Shown in pieces: positions 35,697 through 48,350 of a stretch of 64,000 nt of DNA; the stretch's first letter is position 1, and the number at the start of each line of letters is the position of its first letter. The translations under genes were made by a program, and so were the position numbers. This stretch comes from Humulus lupulus (Eukaryota; Streptophyta; Magnoliopsida; Rosales; Cannabaceae). Where the stretch lies: positions 227,152,360 through 227,216,359 of the forward strand of contig NC_084793.1 of the NCBI RefSeq assembly GCF_963169125.1, written 5' to 3'. Under the pieces are notes generated by a model, which worked only from the letters and a program-made list of their open reading frames with translations, was not told the DNA's origin and made no database searches.

Positions 35697-37417
35697 ATGG
35701 AGACTATGAGCCTGGTTACTAAGAATACTAGCTGGTGGATGTTTACTTTGCCGGCTTTTCTAGGCTCCAAGACCCTTCTCGACGGCTACGTTTTGCTCTC
35801 TTTAGGCTTGGCTTTTATCACCGTTGGGCTCCTAACGTGGGCTTTCACCCCCGGTGGCCTTGCATGGAAGAACGGGAGGAGCCGGAGAGGCTTTACCGCC
35901 ATTCCAGGACCTCGTGGGCTACCTATTTTCGGGAGCCTTTTCACTCTCAGCCTTGGCTTAGCTCATCGCTCCTTGGCTTACATGGCTTGGAGTCGAGCCA
36001 ACACAAAGCTTTTGGCTCTCAGCCTAGGCTCCACCCCAATCGTGGTAGCTTTTGATCCTCATACTGCAAGAGAAATCCTGACCTCTCCTCATTTTGCTGA
36101 CCGGCCACTCAAGCAGTCAGCTAAGAGTCTCATGTTCGGACGAGCCATCGGCTTCGCTCCAAACGGGACTTATTGGCGACTCCTTAGGAGGATCGCTTCA
36201 TCGCACCTCTTCTCTCCCAGACGAATTTTAGCCCATGCATCCGGTCGTCAGCTAGAATGCACAGCCATGCTGCGTAACATAGCAAACGAGCAGTGGACAA
36301 ACGGTGTGGTTTCCCTAAGGAAGCACCTCCAAGCTGCTTCCTTGAACAACATCATGGGCAGTGTGTTTGGCAAAAGATATGATCCGTCCAAAGATAGAGA
36401 AGAGCTAAATGAGCTCCAGGATATGGTAAGAGAAGGATTCGACCTATTGGGTGCTTTCAACTGGACTGACCACCTTCCATGGCTCAGTTATTTCTACGAC
36501 CCTTTTCGTATAATTGAACGCTGCTCCAAACTCGTTCCCCGGGTCAGGAAACTAGTTCGGGCCATCATCGAAGAACATAGACTCCGAAGAAATAACAACC
36601 CCGGTGAGCTTCAAGATCATGGTGATTTTGTTGATGTGCTGCTCTCTTTGGATGGGGAAGAGAAGCTTGAAGAGGATGACATGATCGCTGTGCTGTGGGT
36701 AAGTTTTTGAATTTATTATATATTACTAATCATTAGAACGACCGAGGTTAGCTTGATATATACTGAGTATATATGGCTTGGCTTATGCAGGAAATGATTT
36801 TCAGAGGAACAGATACGACAGCTTTGTTGACTGAGTGGGTATTGGCCGAGTTGATTCTAAACCCTGATAAGCAAGAGAAGCTGCGAAGGGAAATTGACAC
36901 CGCCTTCGGTGACGGAAGAGCCGTGACGGACGCCGAGTTGAGCAACTTGCCTTATTTACAGTCGGTGGTTAAGGAAACCTTGAGGGTGCACCCTCCAGGC
37001 CCACTACTCTCCTGGGCCAGGCTATCCACCTCGGATGTCCAGCTCAGCAACGGCATGCTGATCCCGGCCGACACAGTGGCCATGGTCAACATGTGGGCCA
37101 TCACCCATGACCCGCACGTGTGGGAAGATCCACGTGCCTTCAGGCCCGAAAGGTTCATTGAGAGCGAGGGCGGCGCTGACGTGGACGTCCGTGGCTGCGA
37201 TCTCCGTCTCGCTCCGTTCGGGGCGGGTCGCCGGGTATGCCCGGGAAAGAATCTGGGGCTCGTGACCGTTACCCTTTGGGTGGCTAATCTAGTTCGCCAT
37301 TTCAAGTGGGTCCAGGACCCAATCCAGCCTGTTGATCTGGATGAGGTCCTGAAGCTATCTTGTGAAATGAAGCGTCCTTTGCATGGTGTGGCTCTTCAAG
37401 TGATGAAGCTTGCTTGA
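35697..37417 (+). CDS. CYP78A7: Cytochrome P450 78A family monooxygenase, CYP78A7-like
   Basis: Two exons, 35697-36698 and 36791-37417, join in phase 0 across a 92-bp intron (GTAAG...GCAG), giving 542 codons, typical for CYP78A. Residues 31-50 form the membrane anchor, followed by the proline hinge IPGPRGLP (69-76). The C-helix has W160 and R164. The I-helix oxygen site is RGTDTT (339-344), the ExxR pair is E396/R399, PERF is at 453-456, and the heme loop [10 protein letters not shown] is at 477-486 with ligand Cys484. Nothing catalytic is missing. Similarity over the whole length, including the SWWM start, is closest to Arabidopsis CYP78A7. The family acts in the endoplasmic reticulum; relatives (KLUH/CYP78A5 and A7) promote organ and seed growth and set leaf initiation rate. 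The exact substrate is unknown. The ATG at 35706 is a possible alternative start. This is the only host gene in the window. Confidence 0.96.
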
Positions 37418-37616
37418 GTAGTAATGTGTGGTGTTGGTGTAGAATGAAGTAAGATTTGGTTTGAGTCGTCCATATATTAATGGATATTATTATTTTTAGG
37501 GGTTAGTATACCGGGTTCCTTGTTTAGTTCCTTATTAAGACGTATTTGTAGTTTTTATATTTTTCAAATTGTAATGGGCTGCTTGTTTAGGTTTAGGTAC
37601 TAGGCATGAATGGCAT

Positions 37617-37702
37617 GGTGCGCCATTCTATTTAATATCCTAGAGAGGTCTCCAGTTTTGGTGCGCCATTTTATTTAATATCCTAGAGAGGTCTCCAGTT
37701 TT
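37617..37702 (+). repeat. 43-bp tandem duplication downstream of CYP78A
   Basis: Two nearly identical units start GGTGCGCCATT (37617-37659 and 37660-37702) and differ by one base. They lie 200 bases after the stop codon, probably in or just beyond the 3' untranslated region. Confidence 0.9.
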
Positions 37703-40233
37703 GGTAACGGCTTTTGTTTGGAGAGCTCCTGCCACCTGCATTTGTGAATCATGTTATTATAGTGTTAATGTTTGCATCTAATATGTTCATTCCCATCTTA
37801 TATTTAATTATTTGCATGTTCATTTGCAGTCTTCTAATATTAGGGTTTTATTTTTAATGGAGCGTTCATTTCTTCCAGTATTATTCACAATGCCATTTTT
37901 TTTATTAACTAAAGAAACGGTGAAATTGAAATGTCATTTGAGTTTATGAGTTATGCATAGGCTTTAATTGATAATAATAGTGATAATAAGGACATTGGCT
38001 TTCTAATCCGTAGTCAAATGGTATGGATCCGTTACTAGATATAAACTAGTTACTGAGTGTCCAAAGAAATGATCGTTGATCTTTCCTAATTATTATTTTT
38101 TTGGCGGTAACGGTTGTGCATTGATTAACGTAATATTATTACGTAGATATATTAGCTTGATATATTTAATTGTACGAAGGTTATATGATTATGTATCAAA
38201 ACAATATACCTGATATTATTTATTTGTTGTAGTTGACAACACAAAACTGTAGTTAGTTTTAAAACCTATATTTTGTAAAATGGATCAAAATATTAATCAA
38301 TAATTTTAAATATGATCATAATATCCTTAGATTTTATAAGTTAATAAAAAAGATTGATGGTTAATTAAAAATATAATAATGTTAAAACTAATTAAAATTA
38401 AAAATAAGACTATTAACCTATTTCTCTCTTCTCACCCACGTTCCCATTTCTCCCACCCCATTTCAGATCTGGTGCTAAACCCAACAATTCTTGTGAGCCA
38501 CCCACTTCCCACACACCTATTTCAGATCGGTCAACTGCCTTCTGTTAATTGCCGACACCAAGCCAAGTATTACCGTCAGAGATCTACCTGCGCCATCTAC
38601 CGAAGGTCAATGATGCTCCTTCTTCGGCACGAGACGACAGTGAATTGTGTATCCACTTCACCTACACTCATCGGAGGTCATACCTTGGAGGAGATCCTTG
38701 TGGCTAACATCTCCCACGTGGTGAGGAGGATGGATTTCCAGCGAGAGTTGACTCCAGGGCACCTATGCAAGAAAGAGAGATGGTTTAGGAGAGAGACGAT
38801 ACATGGCAATTGAAGATAGACAGAGAAAGACATCTGAGTTGTTGAAAGAAAAAGGCAACCAAGTTGGTTCATCCTCTTCATACCAACAAATTTTTTGGTT
38901 TGAAGTTTTAGATAGAAACTGCTGTATAATGCTTAAATCTGGATTTCAAGGATGAATTGAAGAACATATATTTTGATTTGAATATAGGTTTTGAAGTAAG
39001 AGCTCAGAACATCTTTTGCTTTAATTATTTGAATCTAGATATTGAATATTGATTTCAAGCATTTGAGTATTGTAATGTGATGTTTCATTCATATGGGATA
39101 GATTTTAGAATTTAGTTTTTGGTAAGATTTAGGTTTTAATTTTGTTTTATTTTCATCAAAATGTTTTAAGTTTTTAATTAACTAAAATCTATTTAAAAAA
39201 GAATAATTAGATTTTCAATTTATTTTTATTTTTGTTTAATTAATTAAATTGTAAAACCAATGGTATTTTAGTCATTGATATTATTTTCAACGAAATCGAA
39301 TATATGATATTATTTTTGATACATTTTGTAAAATACTAAATTTTAAATTTCATTTATCAAGTCAAACAAAAACACCAAAATGATAATTACCATTTTTTAA
39401 TTCTTCTTCTAGTTAGAAATGTGAATGAAATTTTGAAAGTTAACCCATATGCATTATTTGTAATCTTTATATTATCTCTAATATAAGATATAAATTTTGA
39501 GCCAAACTTAGCATAAAAAACGAGTTGATGGTATATTTGACTCAATATTTGTGATTGTGATCCAATACACAAGATGCAAACTAAAAAAAAATTAACTATT
39601 CATTTAATATTTATTGATAATATACAAAAAAATATACAAACGAATTGATGTTAGTCATTAATTGTTAACTAATAAATTAATCACAATATAATAAATAAAA
39701 AATAATATTTATTATTATGTCAAATTTGACTTATATTATATTTTTTGCTAAATTTTGTTCCTGGCATATTCTGTGTGGCACATTTTTTTAGCATGTATCA
39801 CGTTTTAAAGCACTATTAGAGTAATACTTTTATTAAAATCAAAATATGATAAATATAATAATAAACTACTTGTTTGACACACCATTAAAAATGTTGTCAG
39901 TGTCTATTCTAAAATCACTCAAAAAATATCAATAAATACATTAAATATAAATAACAGAAAAATAACCTGAAAAAAGGGAATATAAATAAATACATTAAAT
40001 ATTTATAATATTTTTTTTGTCAGAAAATATCCATAATATATAAAATTAAAGTCAAAGAAAGGGAAATAATTTAAAATTATGCATCAAAGAAAATCAAATG
40101 GAGAGATATTCCTTCGGTTTAATAAAACCTCATGTTGATTTGAATGATATTAGACATAAATACAAATAACTTGAAGAAAAAAAAAGGAGAATTTCAGTCA
40201 ACTCAAACTGTCCAATTGTTTGCAATTCATAAT
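37703..40233. other. Intergenic AT-rich DNA, no gene recognised
   Basis: No convincing gene. A 144-codon open frame at 38379-38813 has low-complexity composition and no recognisable domain. The rest is very AT-rich with simple runs. Small terminal-repeat elements could be hidden here but none was delimited. Confidence 0.5.
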
Positions 40234-40254
40234 CACTACAAAAAAAAGATTATA

Positions 40255-40385
40255 TAGCGAGAACATTATACCGATAACATGTCTTCGGTATAGACATTTC
40301 ATATGCGCGGGACATTTTCGCGGTTCTGAATAGGTTTAGTTGCTATACCGAGAACCTATACCGAGAACATGTTCTCGGTATAAGG
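40255..40385. repeat. Left subterminal repeats of CACTA element
   Basis: Copies of the motif ACCGAGAACAT and its complement include the palindrome ACCGAGAACATGTTCTCGGT at 40360-40379. In this superfamily such subterminal motifs are bound by the element's own DNA-binding protein. Confidence 0.85.
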
Positions 40386-41392
40386 TTTATAAATATCCCC
40401 CTCAGCCACGAAGCCCTTTCTCCTTCCTCTCTGGTTTCTCTAGGTTTTCTCCGAACCGTTCGCCTCCCTCTGCCGATTATCGCCGTTTTCCTCCATAAAA
40501 CCTCGGTTTTAAGCCCCAAAATTGCCAAGGGTGAAGGAATTTCTGTGTATTTGTTGAAGGTATGGTTTATTTATTCATTATATATATATATATTTATGAA
40601 ATTGTATAATGATATTTTCTAATTTTTGTTTGAAGGTTGGGTATTCGGTTTTTGTTGGACTATAGAGATTGCTAGCAAGATATTGAAGGCATTGGTAAGT
40701 TTTTTTTAATTTTTCTGTATTTTTTTTTTAATTTTTGAATAATTTATGTTTTTTTATATAAATAATATAATATTAATTTTAATAAAAATCTGAAATAATT
40801 ATATTAGATAGAATGTATTTATTTTTAGGTTTTCAAAATAAGTATTAGTGAAAATGATATTAGGAATTAGAAAATTGTTATATGATTAATTAGTATTTTT
40901 TTTAAATAAATTCTATGTTGTTTTGGTGAATTTTATGTGTATTAAACATATTAGTAAACATATTAAATATTTGAGTGTTAATTTGAAAATTTTGGTGGTA
41001 ATGTTAGTATGTTGTTGTCGTTAATTTTAATTCTTTTGCTTATGTTAGTAGTAAAAATTAAGATTTTATGAATATTGATGATTAATTTGTTGTTGTTAAT
41101 TTTTAGTAGAATTTTAATATTTTGGTTAGAAAATTGAATAATTAATAAAATTTAGACTAATAATTATAAATTATATAGTCGTTTAAAATGTATTTGTAAT
41201 GCTCTCTGCATGATCTGGGTCTGGATATTTTTTATGTATTATTTGCAGGATTTTAAATTTTGGGATAGATTAAAATATAGTCGTTATGCTGCCGAATTTT
41301 TTATAGAATTGTAAAATTTAGAGATATTGTGAATATTAGTAGAAGTACTCAATAAAATTTCTAATTTAATAAATAGTGAATTGATAAGTAAA

Positions 41393-42540
41393 ATAATATA
41401 TTTTAAAATTAACATTAAAAAAAATTAACATTAACATTATGCAACTAAATTTTAATAAAAATAAACATTAATTAAATAATTTAAGTAATAATTAAATCCT
41501 AAAGTAAATAAATAAATTTTAAACAAATCTTAGAAATTTTGTTTAAATTAATAAAACTATTCAATAAAGCATAAGTAAAATATGTAATTTAATAAATACT
41601 AAATTAATATGTAAAAAAATAATATTTGCTAGTTCTGATTAAAATTAACAAATATATTATTAGAAAACCATTATTAAAATTAAATTTAAAATTAAAAAAA
41701 TTAAAATTAATATTTGTTAGTTTTAATCATTATTAAAATTAAAATTAAAAAAATATGTTTTTAATAATATTTGTTAGTTGTTTTTAATTTTTCTGTATTT
41801 TTTATATTTTTTTTTTCAATTTTTGAATAATTTATGTTTTTTTATATAAATAATATATTTTAAAATTAAGATTAAAAAAAATTAACATTAACATTATGCA
41901 ACTAAATTTTAATAAAAATAAACATTAATTAAATAATTTAAGTAATAATTAAATCCTAAAGTAAATAAAGAAATTTTAAACAAATCTTAGAAATTTTGTT
42001 TAAATTAATAAAACTATTCAATAAAGCATAAGTAAAATATTTAATTTAATAAATACTAAATTAATATGTAAAAAAATAATATTTGTTAGTTCTGATTAAA
42101 TAAAATTAACAAATATATTATTAGAAAACCATTATTAAAATTAAATTTAAAATTAAAAAAATTAAATTTAATATTTGTTAGTTTTAATCATTATTAAAAT
42201 TAAAATTAAAAAAAATATGTTTTTAATAATATTTGTTAGTTGTTTTTAATTTTTCTGTATTTTTTTTAATTTTTTTTTTCAATTTTTGAATAATTTATAT
42301 ATTTTTTTATATAAATAATATATTTTAAAATTAAGATTAAAAAAAATTAACATTAACATTATGCAACTAAATTTTAATAAAAATAAACATTAATTAAATA
42401 ATTTAAGTAATAATTAAATCCTAAAGTAAATAAAGAAATTTTAAACAAATCTTAGAAATTTTGTTTAAATTAATAAAACTATTCAATAAAGCATAAGTAA
42501 AATATTTAATTTAATAAATACTAAATTAATATGTAAAATT
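41393..42540. repeat. AT-rich tandem repeat, about 460-bp unit, 2.4 copies
   Basis: Units start AATAATATATTTTAAAATTA at about 41393, 41849 and 42315. They share the internal landmarks ACATTATGCAACTAAA and AATAAAGCATAAGTAAAAT. The third copy breaks off at 42540. The array lies between the 5' end and the transposase gene. Confidence 0.88.
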
Positions 42541-42877
42541 TAAATAATTTTAATAATATTTACACTGAAATATATTATAGTTAGATATCATAAAACAACA
42601 TAATTAACTTCAAAGAGCATAAGACATTAAAAAAACATATTTAATTTTATTTGTTTTTTTCTTTGGTAATAAGAAATTATTACCAAAGATATAATAGTGT
42701 TATTATCACCTAGTGATAATATTATATTTTTTTAGTGTTCATCACAAGAAGCCTTAGACCCGTTTAGAGAGGGTGAGTCATTGAAGACTCTTACATTTGT
42801 CTCTCTCTGAATTAGGACACACACAAATTGATTGTAAGTTTGATGATTAGTGTTCCGTGCAGTGCTACATTCATACA

Positions 42878-45858
42878 ATGTCGATCGACAAGAGCTGGAT
42901 TAATTTGACAGATCGATTATCCGATGAGTATGAGGCTGGTGTGATGGATTTTCTCCAGAGAGCTCGGCAGTGCGTTGACTCAAGGGGATTGGTGAAATGT
43001 CCGTGTAGGAGGTGTGTCAACGTTGAATTTCAGACGATTGATGTATTAGAAAATGATCTTTTTGTAAATGGTTTTCTACGGAAATATACCAATTGGCATT
43101 GGCATGGAGAGGATGAAATAATACCAATGAGAGCTCGGATAGATCAAAATGATGAAGATGAAATGATGGATGTTCTCAATGATCTTATGCAAAATGACAA
43201 TGACGAACAAGCGGAGAATGAGCGCGGTCAAGAGATACCTACAACAGACTACAGGGGTGGGCAATATTATAACGATTTGTTTGCTGAGATCGAGGCTCCA
43301 TTATTCCCCGGGTGTCAAAATTACACATCATTGAATTTATTAATATGAGTCTTTCTTATAGTATGTGGCCGGTAGTGTTGACGACATATAACTTGCCACC
43401 ATGGTTGTGCATGAGAGAAACTAATTTCATGTTGAGTTTATTAATTCCGGGACCTCATTCGCCAGGAAAAGATTTTGATGTTTTCTTAAGACCATTGATT
43501 GATGAGTTAAAAGAATTATGGGTGACTGGTGTACAGACTCGAGATGCAGTCGATGGCAGTTTCTTCACTCTTCGGGCAGCTTTGATGTGGACTATAAACG
43601 ATTACCCAGCAAGGAGTAGCCTTTCTGGATGGACTGGCCAAGGTTATCATGCTTGCTCTACTTGCAATGTGGCAACACCATCTATTCGTTTACAAAAGAA
43701 GGTTGCCTTTTATGGTCATAGACATTTTTTACCAATCAAACATGCCATTAGAAGGGACAAGAAGACATATGGTGTCGTTGAAAAAAGATTACCACCAAAG
43801 CCATTAACCATGCAAGAAATGTTCACACAAATGAGTTTTATACCTGATTCTCTTCCTGGTAAGCATGTCAGTTATGGCGGCCAAAAAAGAAAGCGTACAA
43901 AAGAGCAAGTTGGTTGGCGGAAAAAAAGTATATTTTTTGAGCTCCCATATTGGGCCAACATAATGTTGCGACACAATCTAGATGTTATGCATGTTGAGAA
44001 AAATGTGTGCGACAGTTTAGTAGGCACAATAGTTGGGCTGGAGAATAAGACCAAAGACACAGTTAGTGCCAGAGTAGACTTGGAGAAGATGAAGATGAGA
44101 CCAGAGTTACAGCTGAGGAAGTTGAATGGTCGGATACAAAAGCCTGCGGCCAAATTCACTTTCACTGTTGAAGATCACCAAAAGTTTTGTCGATTTCTTA
44201 AATCAGTGAAGTTTCCAGATGGTTTTGGATCTAACCTAAGGAAAAATGTGATTGATAATGACAATAAGATCACTGGTTTGAAATCGCATGATTGTCACAT
44301 CATTATGCAACGCCTTTTTCCAGTTGGTGTGCATGCATTCCTAGAGAAATCGATGAGTACAACTATTATTGAGTTATGCACTTTCTTGAAGCTCATTTGT
44401 GCGAGAACTCTAAAAGTCTCAGATTTAGAAAAAGTCAAAACTTCAATTGTTGAGATTGTTTGCAAGTTAGAAAATATTTTCCCACCTGCTTTTTTCGATA
44501 TCATGGTCCATCTACTAATACATTTACTGGAAGAAGCAATACTTGGAGGACCGGTTCACATGAGGTGGATGTATCCTTTTGAAAGGTATATGAAAAAATT
44601 GAAGAATTATGTCCGTAATAAAGCACGTCCAGAGGGGTCAATAGCAGAAGGATATGTGGTTGATGAGGCATTAACATTTTGCTCCATGTACTTGAAAGGT
44701 GTTGAGACAAAGTTCAATCGTCCAGACCGAAATGTAGATGTTGGTCCATCACTTAAAATGATGTCGGTCTTTCGATCTCAGGGTCGTCCAATTGGTAAGA
44801 AATCATTGACAATTTTGGAAGATGAAGTGAAGAAAATAGCGGATTGGTATATTCTAAACAACTGCAATGAGATCTTGCCATATCTTTGGTATGTAATTAA
44901 AGTAGTTCATCAATTCATTGCATGTTTATTATAACACTTATTAGTAGCTCTTAAATTAGTTGTTTTTGTTTGTTGCAGAGAGCATAGGGAAATTCTACAG
45001 ACTAGAGGTGTTGAAAACCTAGACCAATTACATTGAGAGGAATTTCCTAATTGGTTTTATAATAAGATTTATCATCTTCGACAAACAGGATCCTTGGAAG
45101 TACATGAAGAATTAATCTCTTTAGCAAACGGTTCTTCAACTCGTGTTGCGTCGTACCCTGGGTGTGTTATAAATGGAGTAAGATTTTTGTGTTATGACAG
45201 GGACAAGAATCGCAAAACTCAAAATAGTGGAGTCTCTGTAGCGGGTGTCGAAAATAGTACTTATTACGGCCAGTTGGAAGAAGTTTTAGTGATGTCATAT
45301 CTTTCTGGTTGTTCTGTTGTATTATTTAAGTGCAAATGGTTTGACACTAATCGGTCTTCAGGATTAAAGTTTGAGCAAAACATAACGAGTATCAAAACCA
45401 GTTCGGAGGCCTTCAAAGATGATAAATTTATCTTAGCAACTCAGGCTAACCAAGTTTTCTACATTGAAGACCTTAAAAATAAATCTCATTGGAAAGTCGT
45501 CCAAGAAGTGCATCACAGAAATGTGTGGGACATCCCACTAGTTGAAGAACAAGCGGAGGATGTAGAAGTAGATGTTATTCACGACACTAGTTCCTCTAAT
45601 TTCCAATTATTCGTTGATCTTGGACGGTTGCCACAAATCAGCTTTGAACGTACGGGGGCTCCATTACAATTTGTTGAGATAGATAATGTTGCAATTGAGG
45701 AGGAGAGGGAGGAGGAAATGGAAGAAGAAGAGGAGGAGGAGGAAGAGGAAGTGGAGGAGGAGGAGGAGGAGGAGGAGGTTGAATATGAAGATGATGAAGA
45801 GGAAGATGAACACATAGAAACCGATGATGATAGTGAAGATTATTATAGTGATAATTAA
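42878..45858 (+). pseudogene. CACTA TNP2-type transposase, disrupted
   Basis: The start is best at 42878 (MSIDKSWINL). The N-terminal transposase-associated domain follows, with VKCPCRRC and YTNWHWHGE, to about 43110. At 43335-43345 the reading jumps from CQNYTSLNLLI to MSLSYSMWPVVLTTYNLPP. Relatives have well over 100 residues between these, so part of the TNP2 domain is deleted and the frame shifts. The remaining TNP2 core (NFMLSLLIPGPHSPGKDFDV, GYHACSTC, HNLDVMHVEKNVCDSLVGT) and a DUF4218 segment are open to 44888. An intron is likely at 44889-44978, but joining its edges gives a stop, and TGA at 45034 is another. A DUF4216-type segment plus an acidic tail (over 25 Glu) runs to 45858. The enzyme cannot work. 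Confidence 0.9.
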
Positions 45859-45965
45859 GTGGTAATTTTATAATATGTTGAAGTAATTATTTTTAACAAT
45901 AAATAATTTTATATAGTCATTTTTATGTGATAAATGTAATTTTAATATCGATTAATTTGACAGAT

Positions 45966-47445
45966 ATGGCTGATGTTATTGCTCAATCTCACGGGGGTGA
46001 TGGTGGAGGATGCGATCCTCCACATGGACCGTCAGATATCCCAGCTGATTGTGAACGAGGTAATACTTTACACATTGATATACTCCTTAAAATTTAACAA
46101 TTAATCCATATTAATTTTAAAATATTGAATTTTCATACAATAGCGCCTCCAAATAAACGTGGACGCCATAAAGGATTGAACACGCGGGAAAATAGGGAAC
46201 AGTTGGGGCGTCCTCTCCCTCTCGAGTGGGATGTGCGGGGGAGAACATATAAAGAGATCGGAGAGTACAGCTCAAATTTCTCAAGAGAGCTCGGATTACT
46301 TGTTCGACAGTACACAGATCCGGACTGTCCTCAATGGTCAAAAGTACCAAATGCCTCGAAAGAAAGAATACTTGCACATTTGGAAGTAAGTAGTTTATGT
46401 ATTTTTATGTTAATTCTCATTTTATGTTATATATCATATTTACTAATAAATGTTTGTAAATTAGGATGATTTGTTTGATATTGGGCGTACTAGATATGGA
46501 GAAGGGCATATGCCTGGGATCTTGAGAGGCATTGATACTTCGTGTGCTAAAAAGTATTCTGACTGGAAGTACGATATTAAAGAGCATTTAACGATTAATG
46601 GGCCACAAAATCGTTATGGTGGTTTCATGGATACGCAGTGGCAAAAAGCAATTGAATTTTTCCGACGACCAGAAATTACGGTATTAATTTCTTGCTAAAC
46701 TTAACTATCTTAATTAAATATATTACTAGCGATAACTTTTTGCAGAAACGTTCTGTGGTCAACAAGGAAAATAGAAGGAAACTGAAAGAGCTTAGCTATG
46801 GAGGTTCTCAGTCAATCCCTGCCCTGCGCTATAAAAAGGTTAGTTAATTAATTATTTTTTAGTTTATTTTTCTTATTTACGTTTAATTATTAATTTTATA
46901 AAAATATATGTACGTGACAGCGCAATTTAGAGACTGGGCAACTTGAGTCCATCCCGGATAGCTGGATGGATACTCACCATAAATCAGGCACAGGGTGGGT
47001 GACAGAGACAGCAAAAAATACTTGGGTACGTTAAGTTTTTTTAAACATTTTTCAAAATTTTAATTGTTTCAAAATTTTAATTACATTATACATTGTATCA
47101 CAGGAGGAATTGCGTGCATACTGCGACACACAGCAGACACAGGCAACTGATACTGAGAGTTCCACACCAGTTTCGAGTGCGCCTGAAGATGAAGACATAT
47201 CTTTGGTACAAACTGTCTTCGGAAAACGACGGGGCCACCAGAAAGGATATGGACGTATCCTTAACATAAGAGATCGACCTCCATTTGATTTTCATCCTTC
47301 ACAAACTAGAGATGAAGAGTTGTCTGAGATGAGAGAGCGTCTTCGACAGTTAGAGGAGCATGTCCAGACTCATTGTATCACCCCGGGATCTCAATCTGCC
47401 CCACCACCACCCGATGATCCCGATGTTGGAGCACCGACTCAGTAG
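45966..47445 (+). CDS. Second CACTA gene, Ptta/En/Spm plant transposase family (TNPA-like role), intact
   Basis: Six exons with consensus splice sites give an unbroken 363-codon frame: 45966-46059, 46144-46385, 46465-46680, 46746-46838, 46921-47025 and 47104-47445. The start is MADVIAQSHGG. The middle has RGRTYKEIGEYSSNFSRELG, WSKVPNASKERILAHLE and a YGGFMDTQWQKA segment. A C-terminal coiled coil ELSEMRERLRQLEEHVQTHC ends in a proline-rich tail. This matches the Transposase_24 type of protein in the second-gene position of CACTA elements. In the maize En/Spm system the second product binds subterminal motifs, so binding to the palindromes here is a reasonable inference. Exon limits are my reading; transcript data could move them. 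Confidence 0.82.
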
Positions 47446-47664
47446 GACTTATGTATGAATTTTATTACAATTGACTATTACATTATCATGTTTAACACAA
47501 CTCTTTATTTTGATTCAGCGAACATACTCTTATGTTTTTATTTATATGTTTAATATAAGTGTTTTAATTTTATTCTATTTTTTTATATTTAATTCAAATT
47601 AAATAAATAAATAAATAAATAAGGGAATAAATATTACAAATATAAAAAAAAAATTCGGGAAAAG

Positions 47665-47945
47665 TCTATACCGAGGACATTGTCCTCGGTATATACCAGC
47701 AAGATGTCGGTATATACCAGCACGATGACAAATTGGGGTTGATTGTACCGAGGACATTTTTCACTTTCTACCGAGGACAATGTCCTCAGTAAAACCTATA
47801 CCGAGAACATTTTTAATGTCGTCGGTAGAAGTTTTGTTTTACCGACGCGGCTGTACCGAGAACTTTCTACCGACGACATTGTCTCGGTAGAGTGTGTACC
47901 AAGGACATTTGGGCTTATACCGAGGACATTTGTTCTCGGTATAGG
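47665..47945. repeat. Right subterminal repeats of CACTA element
   Basis: At least ten copies of TACCGAGGACAT-like motifs lie in both directions, including the palindromes ACCGAGGACATTGTCCTCGG (47671-47690) and ACCGAGGACAATGTCCTC (47770-47787). This side is denser than the left. Confidence 0.88.
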
Positions 47946-47965
47946 CCTTGTTTTTTGTAGTGAAT

Positions 47966-48350
47966 GTTAAGTAATGGCTTAAAAAACATTAATTTGGCTA
48001 TAATTATGAATCAATAATAATCATTTTTTTAAAAATAAAATCATCTTGAAAAAGTAAATAGAAAGATGCACAAACTTTCGATAACTATTAAAAAAAATAT
48101 CATATACATCAGAAAAATTCAATATTTTAATTTATTACCAATCAAATAATAATTTATATAACAGTGAAAAATAATTTTAAAACAACAAATTTAAATAACA
48201 GTCAAAAATTGAAACACTACAATAAAAAAATGAGTTTCGCATCAATAGCACCGACACGCTATAGTTAATGATGCCACTAGAGCTACTAATGTTATAAACG
48301 ATGACTAGTTTGGAGTCTCGCTTTAGCGTTAGTAGCACAATACCATGAAA
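47966..48350. other. Intergenic, possible end of another CACTA-like element
   Basis: AT-rich DNA. At 48215 a sequence starts CACTACAATAAAAAAATGAG and is followed by CACCGACACGC and GATGCCACTAG motifs, which resembles a CACTA terminus. No matching other end was found to the right of the MULE. Confidence 0.35.

Larger units (their letters stand above)
40234..47962 (+). mobile_element. CACTA (En/Spm) DNA transposon
   Basis: The 7.7-kb element has ends CACTACAAAAAA (40234) and TTTTTTGTAGTG (47962) and a perfect 3-bp duplication AAT (40231-40233, 47963-47965). Both subterminal regions are dense in ACCGAGAACAT/ATGTTCTCGGT palindromes. It carries two genes in the usual order: a TNP2-type transposase (broken) and a second Ptta/En/Spm-type protein (apparently intact). 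An AT-rich tandem repeat fills 41393-42540. Confidence 0.97.

Noticed and set aside
38379..38813. 144-codon open frame downstream of CYP78A
   Set aside because: No recognisable domain, biased Ser/His/Arg composition, AT-rich surroundings and no splice or promoter support.
45579..45815. Serine-rich open frame on the - strand
   Set aside because: It is the complement of the Glu-rich GAGGAGGAA tail of the CACTA transposase gene.
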